NCBI GenBank assembly: GCA_033439795.1
Contig: JAUTDP010000005.1
Span: 1,827,001-1,891,000 of the forward strand
Length of the DNA: 64,000 bases
DNA from: Sordaria brevicollis
Lineage: Eukaryota; Ascomycota; Sordariomycetes; Sordariales; Sordariaceae
Reading direction: 5' to 3'
Position numbers and translations under genes: made by a program. The notes under the pieces are model-generated. The model ran no database searches and was not told where the DNA came from. It was given only the letters and a program-made list of their open reading frames with translations. Shown here in pieces: positions 54,809-64,000 of this stretch. The first letter of the stretch is position 1. Each line of letters begins with the position of its first letter.

Positions 54809-56374
54809 GCGCTGACAGTTTTGGAGGAGAGAGAGGGTGGTGCGGTGGGGGGTGTTGGTTTGAGGGGTGATGACGGTGGTGATGGTGGTGATCACGGCGA
54901 TGTTGCTGCCGGTGGACACGGTGCTGCTCCTCATGGCGCTGCTGTCTACGGTGCTGGCGATGCTCACGGTTCTGGCAATGCTTTCAATGCTGGCAATACT
55001 CACAGTTCTGGCAATACTCACAGTTCTGGCAATGCTCACGGTTTTGGCAATACTCACAGTTCTGGCAATGCTCACGGTTTTGGCAATGCTTACGGTGCTG
55101 GCAATACTTACGGCGCTGGCAATACTTACGGTGCTGGCAATACTCACGGTGCTGGCAATACTCACGGTGCTGCTCCTCACGGTGTTGCTCCCCATGGCGC
55201 TGCTATCCAGAATACTGCTTTCTTTGGTACCGCTATCCAGGATGCTGGGGCTTATGGTACTGCCATTCACGACGCTGGTACTATCGGCTCTGGTACTATC
55301 GGCTCTGGTTCTTACGGCGCTGGTTCTATCGGTATGCCTACCTCACAGGGCGCTCCTATTTTCAATATGGCTTCACACAACGCTCCTGTTTACGGCATGG
55401 TTCCTCATAGCGCTCCTGCTCACGGTGCTGCTGTCTACAGTACTGGTATCCATGATGCTGGAGCCTATAGTACTACTACTTATAGTGCTCCTGCTCACGG
55501 TGATGCAGTTTTCGGTGCTGGTACGTTCGATATGGCGGCTCACGACATGCCCGTTTACGACCTGGCTGATCACGGCATGGCTGGCTACGATATGGCAAGT
55601 CACAACATTCCTAGTCAAGGCATGGCAATTTATAACATGCCAGCCTACGATATGGCTGATCACGGCGCTCCTGTTCCATATGCTGGAGCATACGGTACTG
55701 GAGGTCACAATGCTGGCACGACCATGGCTGGCACGAACATTGCTGGAGGTCACGGTACCGGAGCTTACGGTGCTGTTGCGGACATTGCTGGAGGTCACAG
55801 TGCTGGTGCTCAAGGTCCTGGAGCAAATGTTGCCGGTGCAAACAGCGCTAGCATGAGTGCTGCCGAGGCTCCTGCTGTTTACGGTGTGGGTGCTCATGGG
55901 GCTATGCCTCACAATACTGGTACTTTTAGTACCGGTACTTACGGCGCTCCTGTTCACGGCGCCGGTGGTTACGGTCCTGGCGCGAATATTCCGGGAGCCC
56001 ACGGTGCTGGTCTTCACCGTCCTGCTGTTGCGTCCTATGGCGCAGTTACTTACCCTGGAGCTCAGGGTGCAGTTGCGTCTTACGGCGCTGTCACCAACCC
56101 CCGGCCTGCTGCTCCCGGCCAGAGACCTCGTCCCGCTGCGGTTGCCGCTGCCCTTGCTTCCGCCGCCGCAGAGATTGCTCGCGCCTCCAACAATGAGGGC
56201 AGCGGCGACGACAGCGGTGACGAGGCTGGTGACGATGGCGAAGAGGAGGAGGAGGTGGTCGAGAATGACCCCCCTCCCTCTCCCATCACGCTGGGAGTGG
56301 CTCACGACCGCTATGCGGCCTTGAGGGAGAGGTTCAGGGTTCTGAGGGAGCAGCAGCAGCAGGGAAATATGTAA
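54788..56374 (+). CDS. Gly/Ala/His-rich repeat ORF in frame with MED22, start unresolved
   Basis: The MED22 frame is open again from 54788 (after the second TAG) to TAA at 56374, 528 codons. There is no ATG near its beginning; the first in-frame ATG is at 55334 (346 codons). The body is built of short repeats such as GNTHSSGNAHGFGN, GAGNTYGAGN, APAHGAAVY and NIAGGHGTGAYG. The last ~85 residues differ: an Ala stretch, an acidic run (DDSGDEAGDDGEEEEE) and a charged, probably coiled-coil end (AHDRYAALRERFRVLREQQQQ). Other frames on both strands are also long here because of the periodicity, but only this one ends in non-repetitive protein-like sequence. It may be a separate gene with an unseen 5' exon, a read-through extension of MED22, or a decayed extension. 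No family recognised. Confidence 0.5.
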   Translation, partial: NAISAPGALTVLEEREGGAVGGVGLRGDDGGDGGDHGDVAAGGHGAAPHGAAVYGAGDAHGSGNAFNAGNTHSSGNTHSSGNAHGFGNTHSSGNAHGFGNAYGAGNTYGAGNTYGAGNTHGAGNTHGAAPHGVAPHGAAIQNTAFFGTAIQDAGAYGTAIHDAGTIGSGTIGSGSYGAGSIGMPTSQGAPIFNMASHNAPVYGMVPHSAPAHGAAVYSTGIHDAGAYSTTTYSAPAHGDAVFGAGTFDMAAHDMPVYDLADHGMAGYDMASHNIPSQGMAIYNMPAYDMADHGAPVPYAGAYGTGGHNAGTTMAGTNIAGGHGTGAYGAVADIAGGHSAGAQGPGANVAGANSASMSAAEAPAVYGVGAHGAMPHNTGTFSTGTYGAPVHGAGGYGPGANIPGAHGAGLHRPAVASYGAVTYPGAQGAVASYGAVTNPRPAAPGQRPRPAAVAAALASAAAEIARASNNEGSGDDSGDEAGDDGEEEEEVVENDPPPSPITLGVAHDRYAALRERFRVLREQQQQGNM

Positions 56375-56949
56375 TTAGGGAAGGGGCGCACGGGGTAGTA
56401 TATGCTCGTCACGGTTACATAGATATTTTTATACGAGGGGGCTTACTTGCATAAGAAAAAAAAATTGTATAACACTGTTGTATTACTTGTATATTAGCTA
56501 CCGGCCAAAAAATGCCAATTTCGAGATACTGATCCCATAAAAGACGAAAAGCAAAAAAGAAAGTTGAAAATGACCTATTGTCATTATCGCATCGCATAGG
56601 TGAACTTGTTGATATGTTTATGAAAGCGTAGAATAACGTGTTTTGTCCACCACACATCGAATAGGACATTTATTTTCTCTTTTTTAGTAGTTTGGTCTAT
56701 TATAGGCACTGCACACCCACCTCTTTTAGTTCTATAACACTTTTTTTCTTTTTTATTTATAAAATTCATGGATATATTTTTATTTCATTATCAGTGATTC
56801 GAAAGTTTAAATGTCGAAGTCGTCGAAGTGAAGAAACTGAAGGATGCGGTCGGCATGACTCACCTTCCCACCTTACCCCCTGCACCTCGTTTCGCCCCTT
56901 ATGAATGCTGAGTCTGGCACCAACTTCCAACAAAATCCGCTTCAAGGGC
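56375..56949. other. A+T-rich intergenic region
   Basis: 575 bp between the repeat ORF and the tRNA gene, A+T rich, with poly-A and poly-T runs that fit a transcript 3' end. No gene seen. Confidence 0.6.
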
Positions 56950-57021
56950 GGCTCTGTGGTGTAGTGGTAGCATACTTGCTTTGGGTGCAAGTGGTCCCAG
57001 GTTCGAACCCTGGCTGAGCCC
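56950..57021 (+). tRNA. tRNA-Pro, anticodon UGG, no intron
   Basis: A full cloverleaf can be drawn. The acceptor stem is GGCTCTG/CTGAGCC, with a T-T mismatch at pair 6:67 that I recall from other eukaryotic tRNA-Pro. The D-arm region TGGTGTAGTGGTAGCA includes the A box. The anticodon stem is CTTGC/GCAAG around loop TTTGGGT, giving anticodon TGG. The T arm is CCAGG TTCGAAC CCTGG with the B box GGTTCGAACC. The discriminator is C at 57021, and a T-rich pol III stop (TTTTTT) follows near 57032. CCA is not encoded, as normal for nuclear tRNA genes. Confidence 0.96.
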
Positions 57022-58063
57022 TTCTAGCATTTCTTTTTTGCATTTTTTTCAATCGTGGTTTGAGTCGGTTGATGCACGAGATTGGGTGGGAAGGTGCGAG
57101 AGAGTGGATGCCGCTTTGCTTTTTTTTTGGCGGTTGGACTGCGGGTGTGGTGCCTGCCGCGGTGTAACGGTCAAACGGTGTGGGGAAATTTGGGGGGATA
57201 TCGTCAGTTCGTCACCTCGACATTTGCTTCTTTTGACAACTCTCAGCTTCACGACTTCGACAACTTTATTGTGACGGTGATATCTTATTCTTTCTGGTCC
57301 GAACATTTGAAGCTCCCTGCTTCTATCACAACCCAATTGGTTGTGCGACAATTGAAAGCTGTCCATCATGTTCCCGTCCATAACTGCACCGCGCTTCCCA
57401 CTTCGTCGTCGCCATGCCCGCCCGTTCCCATCATGAACGTGAACCGAATCACAATCACGTAACGAAAAGCTCTATGGCAATGCTGCTCCAAGGACTTCAA
57501 TGAGCAGAAAACTCCGGATTATTTCGACACCGAAGAAATGGCTGCGCGATAATGGTCTTGGTTTATTCCCTCGAGTCGCGACGTGGCCCGCGGGCTGAGA
57601 ATGGGATTGACGATCTACAAGCCAAAAGGCGAGCTTGGCTTCAACTTTCGAGGAGTCAAAGATTTGAAAATTGTTGAAAGCAGAGTCAAGATGTGGTATA
57701 TCGACTTGGCACATGCTTCCGAAGCCTCCCTCCCTTGGCTACTTCTGGGGAACGGTACTCAACTCGTTGACAATGGCATTCGCTTCTCGTACTTCAATGT
57801 CTCACATCGAAACTGGGCATTTGAACCTCGAAATAGAGGCGACATTCCTGTTTGGTAATATTTCCCGGCCAACGCGATAAGTTCTACATACCTTCACACC
57901 GCGCGCTGCTCGTGGAAACTCATAGAGGTATGATGGCGCGAAATGGAAAGCCGGCAGGGAGGGAAAGGGTATTTCTACCTCTTCGAGTCCCATGAGGCTC
58001 TCACGGACTTTCTTCCGACCTGTTTTGCCGACTCGAGTTACCTTATCCAGAGACTTGTACACC
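57022..58063. other. Intergenic region before the aspartic protease gene
   Basis: About 1 kb. An ATG ORF at 57601-57858 (85 codons, MGLTIYKPKGELGFNF...) has no recognisable family and no clear codon bias, and is not called. Otherwise nothing recognised. Confidence 0.55.
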
Positions 58064-60229
58064 ATGCTCTACCCGCAAACCATCGCCTCCTTGGGCACTC
58101 TGCTCCTTGTGGCCCAAGCATCGACGACACTTGCTCAGCCTACCAGACATGCCCACCACCACAAGCATCATCTCCGACGGGATGTTGCTGCAAAGCATCC
58201 ACTCAGGGTTCTGACAGATACACCTGAAGTTTTGTGGTCGGAGCACGGCGCTCACGAGTCATCACTGAAAAAGAGAGGAAGCCAGGACGATGATGGCAAA
58301 GGACGTAAAGAAGAAAGGGAAGGAAGCACATTCACCATCCGCCAAGTCAAGAACCCTCACTTCGAGGGAAAAGGCCGTGTTCAACGCAATGGTTTATCGG
58401 CTCTGATCCATGCTTACGCCAAGTACGGCGTTGAGCCCACGCCGAAGATCAAGAAGGCTATGAAGTTGAATCCTGCTTTTCGGGAATATCAGGAGCAGCT
58501 TCAGAAAAGTAAGAGAGTTGATCTGTTCTGCTGCGGAAAAGGAAGCTAACAAGTTTTTCAACAGGAGGCGACATCACGGCCACAGTAGCAGCTATCCCTC
58601 CTCCCGGCAATTACGAGTACGTCTCGCCCGTTGAGATTGGCACACCTCCCCAGACTGTCTGGATGAACATTGACACCGGTTCTGCTGATTTGTGAGTCTA
58701 CCTTTCCCTCCTTTCTCTTCAGGCCTCCCAAGCCCAGCGCAACTAACGCATGCCACAACAGCTGGGTAGTTTCAACCGACACCCCACGCTACCAAACCCG
58801 CGGCCACGCCATCTACGACCCTAAATCCTCAAACACCTCCGTCTTAATCCCTGACCTCAACTGGCGCATTACCTACGCCGACGGCTCCGGCGCGCACGGC
58901 ATCGTCTACCAAGACCTTGTCTCCATCGACGACGTCCTATCATTTCCCGAGCAAGTCGTGCAATCCGCCACTTCCATCTCCTGGGACTTCACCACGGACC
59001 CGTACGTCAGCGGCATCATGGGATTGGGCATGTCAGCGGGCAACACGGTCAGCGAGAGCATGTACAAGGATGTGGAAGACCGCACGGGGGTCAAGATCTT
59101 GACGTTTATGGATAATGTCAGGGAACAGCTGAAGGAGCCGGTGTTTACGGCGGATTTGAAGGATAATGCAGAGGGGAGTTATGGGTTTGGGTTTATCAAC
59201 GAGACGGAGTATAAGGGCGAGATTGGGTATGTCCCGGTCATGGAGGATGGGATTTTCTGGGAGTTTGAGATTGGGGGGTATGTGATTGGTGTTGACAAGG
59301 AGGAGACCAAGGAGGTGGTTGGCTCCATGTCGGCCGGCGAGCAAATCTCGACCACCATCCAGTCAAGCCAACCCATGACCTCGGGCCCTGCGGCAACTTC
59401 GTCAGTCCAAGACACCCAGGATCAAGACGAAAGCTCCATGACCATCCAGCCAGGGTCATCCACGGTCTCGAGCTCTGCCAGTCCTTCCTCAATCCCATCC
59501 GCCCAGGCCCAAGACGATGATGACGATAACACCCTCCTCGAAACCACAAACTCAACTGCCATCCCTCGTCGCTCCATCAAAGCCCACACAGCCGGTCAAC
59601 GAATTTCCTACCCCTTCACCACTATAGCCGACACCGGCACCACCCTCCTCTTGCTCCCCGACCGCATCGTAGCCGATTACTACTCCACCATCCCGCGCGC
59701 TTATTACTCCAACGAGTGGGCGGGTTACCTGTTTCCTTGTTCTTATACCCCTAGTTTGCCTGATTGGAGTTTCTTGCTTGGGTCTGCGCCTGAGGCTTTT
59801 GAGGCTGCTTCTGAGGCTGCTCCTTCTGCTGCTTCTTCCGCGTCTTCATCTGCCACTTCCAACACGGCGTCTGTTGCCGTTTCTTCCGCCCCCTCTTCTT
59901 CCGCTGCCGCCTCAGTCACAGACTCCAAAGCCGAACCCAAGCTCGACATCGGCCCCGAACCTACGGCGCAGGGAGAAGAACCGAAGGAAGAACAAACGGG
60001 GTTCTACTACAAAGGCACCGTCCCCGGCCGCTACATGAACTACGGCGAAGTCAACGCCACTTGGTGCTACGGCGGGATGCAAAGCAGTGAGGATATCGGG
60101 TTTAGTATCTTTGGGGATGTTTTGCTCAAGGCGCAGTTTGTGGTGTTTGATTTGGGTGGGATGAGGGTGGGGTTTGCGGAGAAGGAGTTGACGGATGGAG
60201 TTGCGGGTGGGAAGGTTAGGGAGTACTAG
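58064..60229 (+). CDS. Secreted aspartic protease (pepsin family A1)
   Basis: Exons 58064-58508, 58565-58691 and 58762-60229 give 679 aa. The signal peptide is MLYPQTIASLGTLLLVAQAS up to about residue 24. A propeptide follows with dibasic sites (LRRD, KKRG) where a kexin could cut. The catalytic domain has Asp185 in NIDTGSADFWV (the second intron splits this motif just before the Trp) and Asp481 in IADTGTTLLLLPD. Other pepsin blocks are YADGSGAHGIVYQD, YVSGIMGLGM and the C-terminal IFGDVLLKAQFVVFD. Two Ser/Ala/Asp-rich inserts, about residues 388-465 and 545-605, make it much longer than the ~400 aa of ordinary pepsins. No GPI-type hydrophobic end is seen. It should act outside the cell or in the vacuole; substrates are unknown. 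Confidence 0.92.
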
Positions 60230-63200
60230 TCAGTGGTTGGGGGGATGAGAGTGGAGGAAGGAGTGGGCACGATTGAGGAAGGGGAGTAACATCGCGAGGT
60301 AAACACTGGACCTCTGACTAATGTTCTCTGACACGTCGTGACGGAGAGCACGCCTGATGAGGCTGTCTCGAGATGTTCGGCTGCTCGAATGACGGGATCT
60401 TGTCTCGTTTTTGGCCCCCAAATTATACAACCGGTTGAGAGCCTCATGTGTAGGAATACGAAAGTAGGCGCACAGGCCATTGTTCGGAGAGGTATTGGAG
60501 TGTAGATCAAGTTTTGTCGAGTGTCATTTGACAGTGTCCGAGGCGGTCTTTCTGTGCGGTAGCATTGGCAAAGAAGAGGTTGAGGTGCGTGTGGAGCTTC
60601 GCTTGTGGCCGAGCATCCATGCTCTTCAGTCCTTTTGACAGTTAGCACGATACCGTATTGATTGCCTTTTCCTTAGCGCCAACACATGTTTTGTTTCCTC
60701 GTCGGTAATCGCAAAGTGGTGTCGAGGTGGGAGTGTACATGAGATCAAGGACCAGACCTCACCTTGAGCGCCAGGAGCAAGCGATTGGACGTCCTTCAAC
60801 CGGCGAGAGTAGGGCTTCGGAAGGCATTCGGAGGCATACACCTCAAAGCAAAATATGCCCGGATTGGGAACGAGGAGGAGATGGTCTGGAGATATCATGA
60901 GAAATATCTCCGGCGAATTAAAAGGTGGAAGTTTGTACGACACCGGCACGGTATCGACATGGACATGTGCTTTGGGGACATGCATGGGCAGGCAAGGTAT
61001 GTCGGAAAGCGTCCTTGACCCCTCGAGCCGAACTTTTCAAGCATTACCAACATTCATCTTAAAGAGACCTAGAAACTGACAGGCAGACGAAGAAAGAAAG
61101 AAAAGACGAAACAATTACCTTCTTCGGCTCAGTCCATGTTTCAACGAGCTCATTTGGATGGTTCGCATCTACTCCAGTCCGCTCCCGTGCCCATCAATTC
61201 AGTCGGATGGATTTTCTCCCGCGCGGCTCATGTTGTGTAGAGGTACCTCTATACTCCGCAAAAGTGCAAAAATGCAACAATTGAACTGCATGCATGTCTC
61301 GCAAGGTGCTTTCTGCAATCGCACCGATAAGTTTTTTGTTCACTTTCTTTCCCGTTGATGAACGGTACGGTACAGTACCTCTACGGAACGGTACTCGGGC
61401 GATTGGATTGAAGTCTTGGTATAAGGCGTCCATGTCATGTCGTGTCAGGGCAGGGGCACGGTTCAATGGGGAATGGAGATCATTGATGGCTCAGGTCAGT
61501 TTCTGATTTCGTCCAGGTTGTAAAGTGACCAAAAGAGGGTAAACGGTCCGAGTTTCTCAAAAGGGCCATCACGAATCATGAAGATCATCACGTACACTGC
61601 AAAGAAGTGATGCTGCAAGAGCGGAAATTGAAGAAGGTGGCTGGGGAGAAACATGTTGCGTATGTAGGGTGCTTGCGTGGGGAAGCGGAGGTTCGAGAGA
61701 GGCACGGGCATTGTCGAAAGAGAGACTTTTGAGGGTTTGTAAAAGGGCTGAGGAGCAAACGAGAGCCAATGACCGGTTTTCTGGATTCGATAGTCATGCA
61801 GGTGCTTGTAGGCAGGGAGGCGGTTGGCGCCGCATGGTGATGTGGCAGAAAAGGCTGGATGGTGGGGTGTGGGAGTGGGATGAATGACTTGAGGATGGGT
61901 GTACTGTGTAGGGATCGATGGTGTACCTATGGATCGAAATGACAAAGCGATATCATCATTTTGGTGGTTGTTCGAAAAACTCGTCTAGACCCCGATGGTC
62001 TGCATGAGGCTTGCTTCCAGAGTAAAACCCCGGGGGCTCTATATGCTTTCTTGTGATAATGGCTTGTCTGTGCCTCTGTTACGAAAGGGTCTGGACTCTT
62101 GTCCTTCCGTGGGAGAGGGGAACGGGAAGGGAAAACAACGTTGAGGCGTTCCGACCGAGATCGAGAATTATAGGGAAAGTTGTATACTTGCGTGGTATTG
62201 TGGCTTCATGTCGTTTCAGTTTTACCCTGTCCGCCAGCCAGGGGTGTTGATATACAAAGCGAAAGTTACGGCTATTCTGCCTTGGCCGAGAGCCTGCCCA
62301 TAGTTAAATGACGAAAGGGTACACACCTTGCGGGCTTGCGGGAGTATAAAGTGGACACGGGGAGATGTCAAGCCCGGCAATGGTTCGGTGTTCTCAGGGC
62401 ATGGTTTGGGTTACAAGAGTGATAACTCGCAAAATGCCCTGCGCCTCTGCGAAATTGTTCAGAGTGCAGGTGTTTGCCTAGTCTGGAACCCAAAAAGGGA
62501 AATGGTTTGCATCCTCGACAGAGCTGGCATTTCTTCCCTGTAACCCTGGAGCGCATGAGGTGGTATTCGGTTTCGGTGTCAGTTTCTGCTAGACAAGGTA
62601 TGTGACGAAGGTCTAATGCAGAGATCGTAGGTGTACGTTCCTTCTGTTTGGAGTTTCCCACTTGGAAAGCATGAACTGGCTTTGTAGGACTTGGCCGGTC
62701 TTTAATTTGGCGAGATAAACTCCCATCAGTCCTCACGAACTATCATCGAAACAATCTCATTCTTCTTGTCTCAAAACAACGTTTCCACGAACCAAACCAC
62801 TACCCATCTATAGGGCTGAGGGACACTGGGATACCCTTGGGTGGCTTTGAACATCATTTTGATCTCCGATGAGAGCAAAGTGACGGCGGGGAACGGAAAG
62901 GTGGGGGTCAAGGGGTATTTCGACGGAAGCACGGGGGCTTTGACTTTTTGAGGGCCGCGCACCAATTTTGAGTGTCGATCACTTGGACGCTTCAGGAAAG
63001 CCCAAAAGAGGCACCCGTCGGCGCCTCGTCCACTTGGCAAGCATTATCGAGGTCTAGTTTAACCGGCGAGCTCGCAAGCTCGACGAATGATGAGGGTTAT
63101 TTGGAATTGTCATCAACCCATGGTCCCTCCGCAAAAAGAGGGGGTTGCGTTCTCGAGAAGATGGTGTGGTGCGTTGTCAACGAACACGGAACAGGGGGCC

Positions 63201-64000
63201 CAGAAACCTTCCTCACATTTCAGAAAAATCTTCCTCGCCAGCTGGCAGCTGCCGTCTCAACGGGCGGGGGCGCGGGGGCTTGGGCGATGAAAGTTTGCAC
63301 GATCCGGCCCTGAAGCAGGCCATGTGAAATGTAGAGTTCTTTCACAAGCACTCCATAGGCGAATGAGGACGTCTTTAGAGGAACACTGCCCAGTTCAGCT
63401 AGGAGGAGACGAACACTAGCTTCACATTCTCCACGTTACATTCTCGTTACCGAAAGCATGGAACCCAGTGTGAGGACTTGAGCACTGTTTCCGCTCGGAT
63501 TCAGGGGGGAAGTTGCTGAAGTCCGAGCAAAGAAAACATTGCAAAAACATTGAATATAGAAAGTTTCGCCAAAGAAGAAACTGTTATGACTTTCAATCAA
63601 TGTCCCTTTTGTTTCCTGGAAATTTGCTGAGTGAGTGGCCGAGTTACGTTGAAGGCCGCAGTCGATATCCGCGCTAACGGGCGACCAGGGTTGGATGATA
63701 CACTACATGCGTCTACTTCGCTGTGTGACCCGGATCCTTCAGGTGCCAAACCAGTTATAGCACTCGACCATACACCACAGGAGCCTTGAAGGTTCTAGGG
63801 GTGGTTGGATCTAGTATGTAGGTACTCGTACACGAGTACCTAGAGCTCAGAGAGGGGCTTGGGGGTTTTCTTGCGAAGGAAACTTGCTTCGAGCAGTCAA
63901 AGCCGCACCCTAAAATGCGTAGTGCTACATCAACAGCATCATTATGGGGTGTGTTCCAGTTTATTGCCCGTTGATCTAAGCCCTCTTGGCCGAAGTACAG
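60230..64000. other. Long intergenic region, no gene seen
   Basis: About 3.8 kb after the protease gene. Frames such as 61496-61945 (-) and 60626-60985 (-) have no family features or coding bias. Short GTACC/GGTAC-rich palindromic words recur (near 61241, 61367-61395 and 63819). A gene beginning beyond the right edge may have its promoter here. Confidence 0.55.
63819..63842. repeat. 24-bp near-perfect palindrome
   Basis: TAGGTACTCGT and ACGAGTACCTA face each other around a 2-bp centre. The same GGTACCT-type words are scattered through the window (3652, 4193, 4289, 33166, 61241, 61375), which suggests a short genome-wide motif. Confidence 0.8.

Noticed and set aside
54158..55270. 370-codon minus-strand ORF (SIARTVSIAKTV repeats) over MED22 and the repeat ORF
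   Set aside because: It overlaps the well-supported MED22 exon in antisense, and the repeats keep several frames open by period alone.
57601..57858. 85-codon ATG ORF before the aspartic protease gene
   Set aside because: Looks mildly protein-like but no family, no codon bias and no splice context; not enough to call.
61496..61945. 149-codon minus-strand ORF in the right-hand intergenic region
   Set aside because: His/Pro/Ser-rich reading with no domain or coding bias; start and neighbours give no support.
1..64000. CRISPR arrays, bacterial operons, riboswitches, 5S rRNA
   Set aside because: Looked for and not seen; the sequence is fungal nuclear DNA with spliced genes.

Overview
The window is nuclear DNA from a filamentous ascomycete, most likely a Sordariomycete of the Neurospora/Sordaria type. 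The evidence is: short introns with GTRNGT donors and CTRAY-like branch sites; gene families typical of the group (a HET-domain protein, a GH55 glucanase, fungal F-box proteins, a chimeric terpene synthase); kilobase-sized intergenic spacers; and a transposon copy that is extremely A+T rich and full of in-frame stops, as repeat-induced point mutation (RIP) leaves behind. No species is claimed.

Layout. 1-932: 3' end of an F-box/WD40-type beta-propeller gene (+). 3.1-8.3 kb: two related three-exon F-box genes (+), the first truncated, with relics of a further copy between them. 9.83-10.20 kb: a 370-bp hAT-type MITE with perfect 22-bp terminal inverted repeats and 8-bp target duplications. 12.2-15.6 kb: a RIP-degraded pogo/Fot1 element with 93-bp inverted repeats and a TA target duplication, carrying a small GC-normal island. 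18.6-21.0 kb: secreted GH55 beta-1,3-glucanase (+). 22.3-25.3 kb: FIT/SCS3-like ER lipid protein and Ap4A phosphorylase (+). 26.6-30.1 kb: large SANT/Myb-like nuclear protein (-). 33.5-34.8 kb: SEC14/CRAL-TRIO protein (-). 36.0-38.5 kb: bifunctional terpene cyclase/prenyltransferase (+) with an apparent frameshift near its start. 38.8-40.6 kb: HET-domain protein (-). 41.4-43.4 kb: tRNA pseudouridine synthase PUS1 (+). 44.0-47.4 kb (-) and 49.5-51.6 kb (+): a divergent pair made of a P1B heavy-metal ATPase and an NRAMP metal transporter. 54.0-56.4 kb: Mediator subunit MED22 (+), then in the same frame a long Gly/Ala/His-rich repeat ORF. 56.95 kb: tRNA-Pro(UGG). 58.1-60.2 kb: secreted aspartic protease (+). 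60.2-64 kb: no gene seen.

The strongest unusual signals surround MED22. Upstream lies about 1.6 kb with no ATG at all on the coding strand (the complementary word CAT stays common); it is built largely from diverged tandem copies of a roughly 192-216 bp unit and ends at the MED22 start codon. Downstream, the MED22 frame passes two TAG codons in nearly identical, duplicated context and then stays open for 528 more codons of repeats. Next in interest are the frameshifted chimeric terpene synthase and the two mobile elements.

All calls come from reading the sequence and recalling family features. No database search, folding or expression data were available; exon boundaries were fixed by frame continuity and canonical GT..AG sites.
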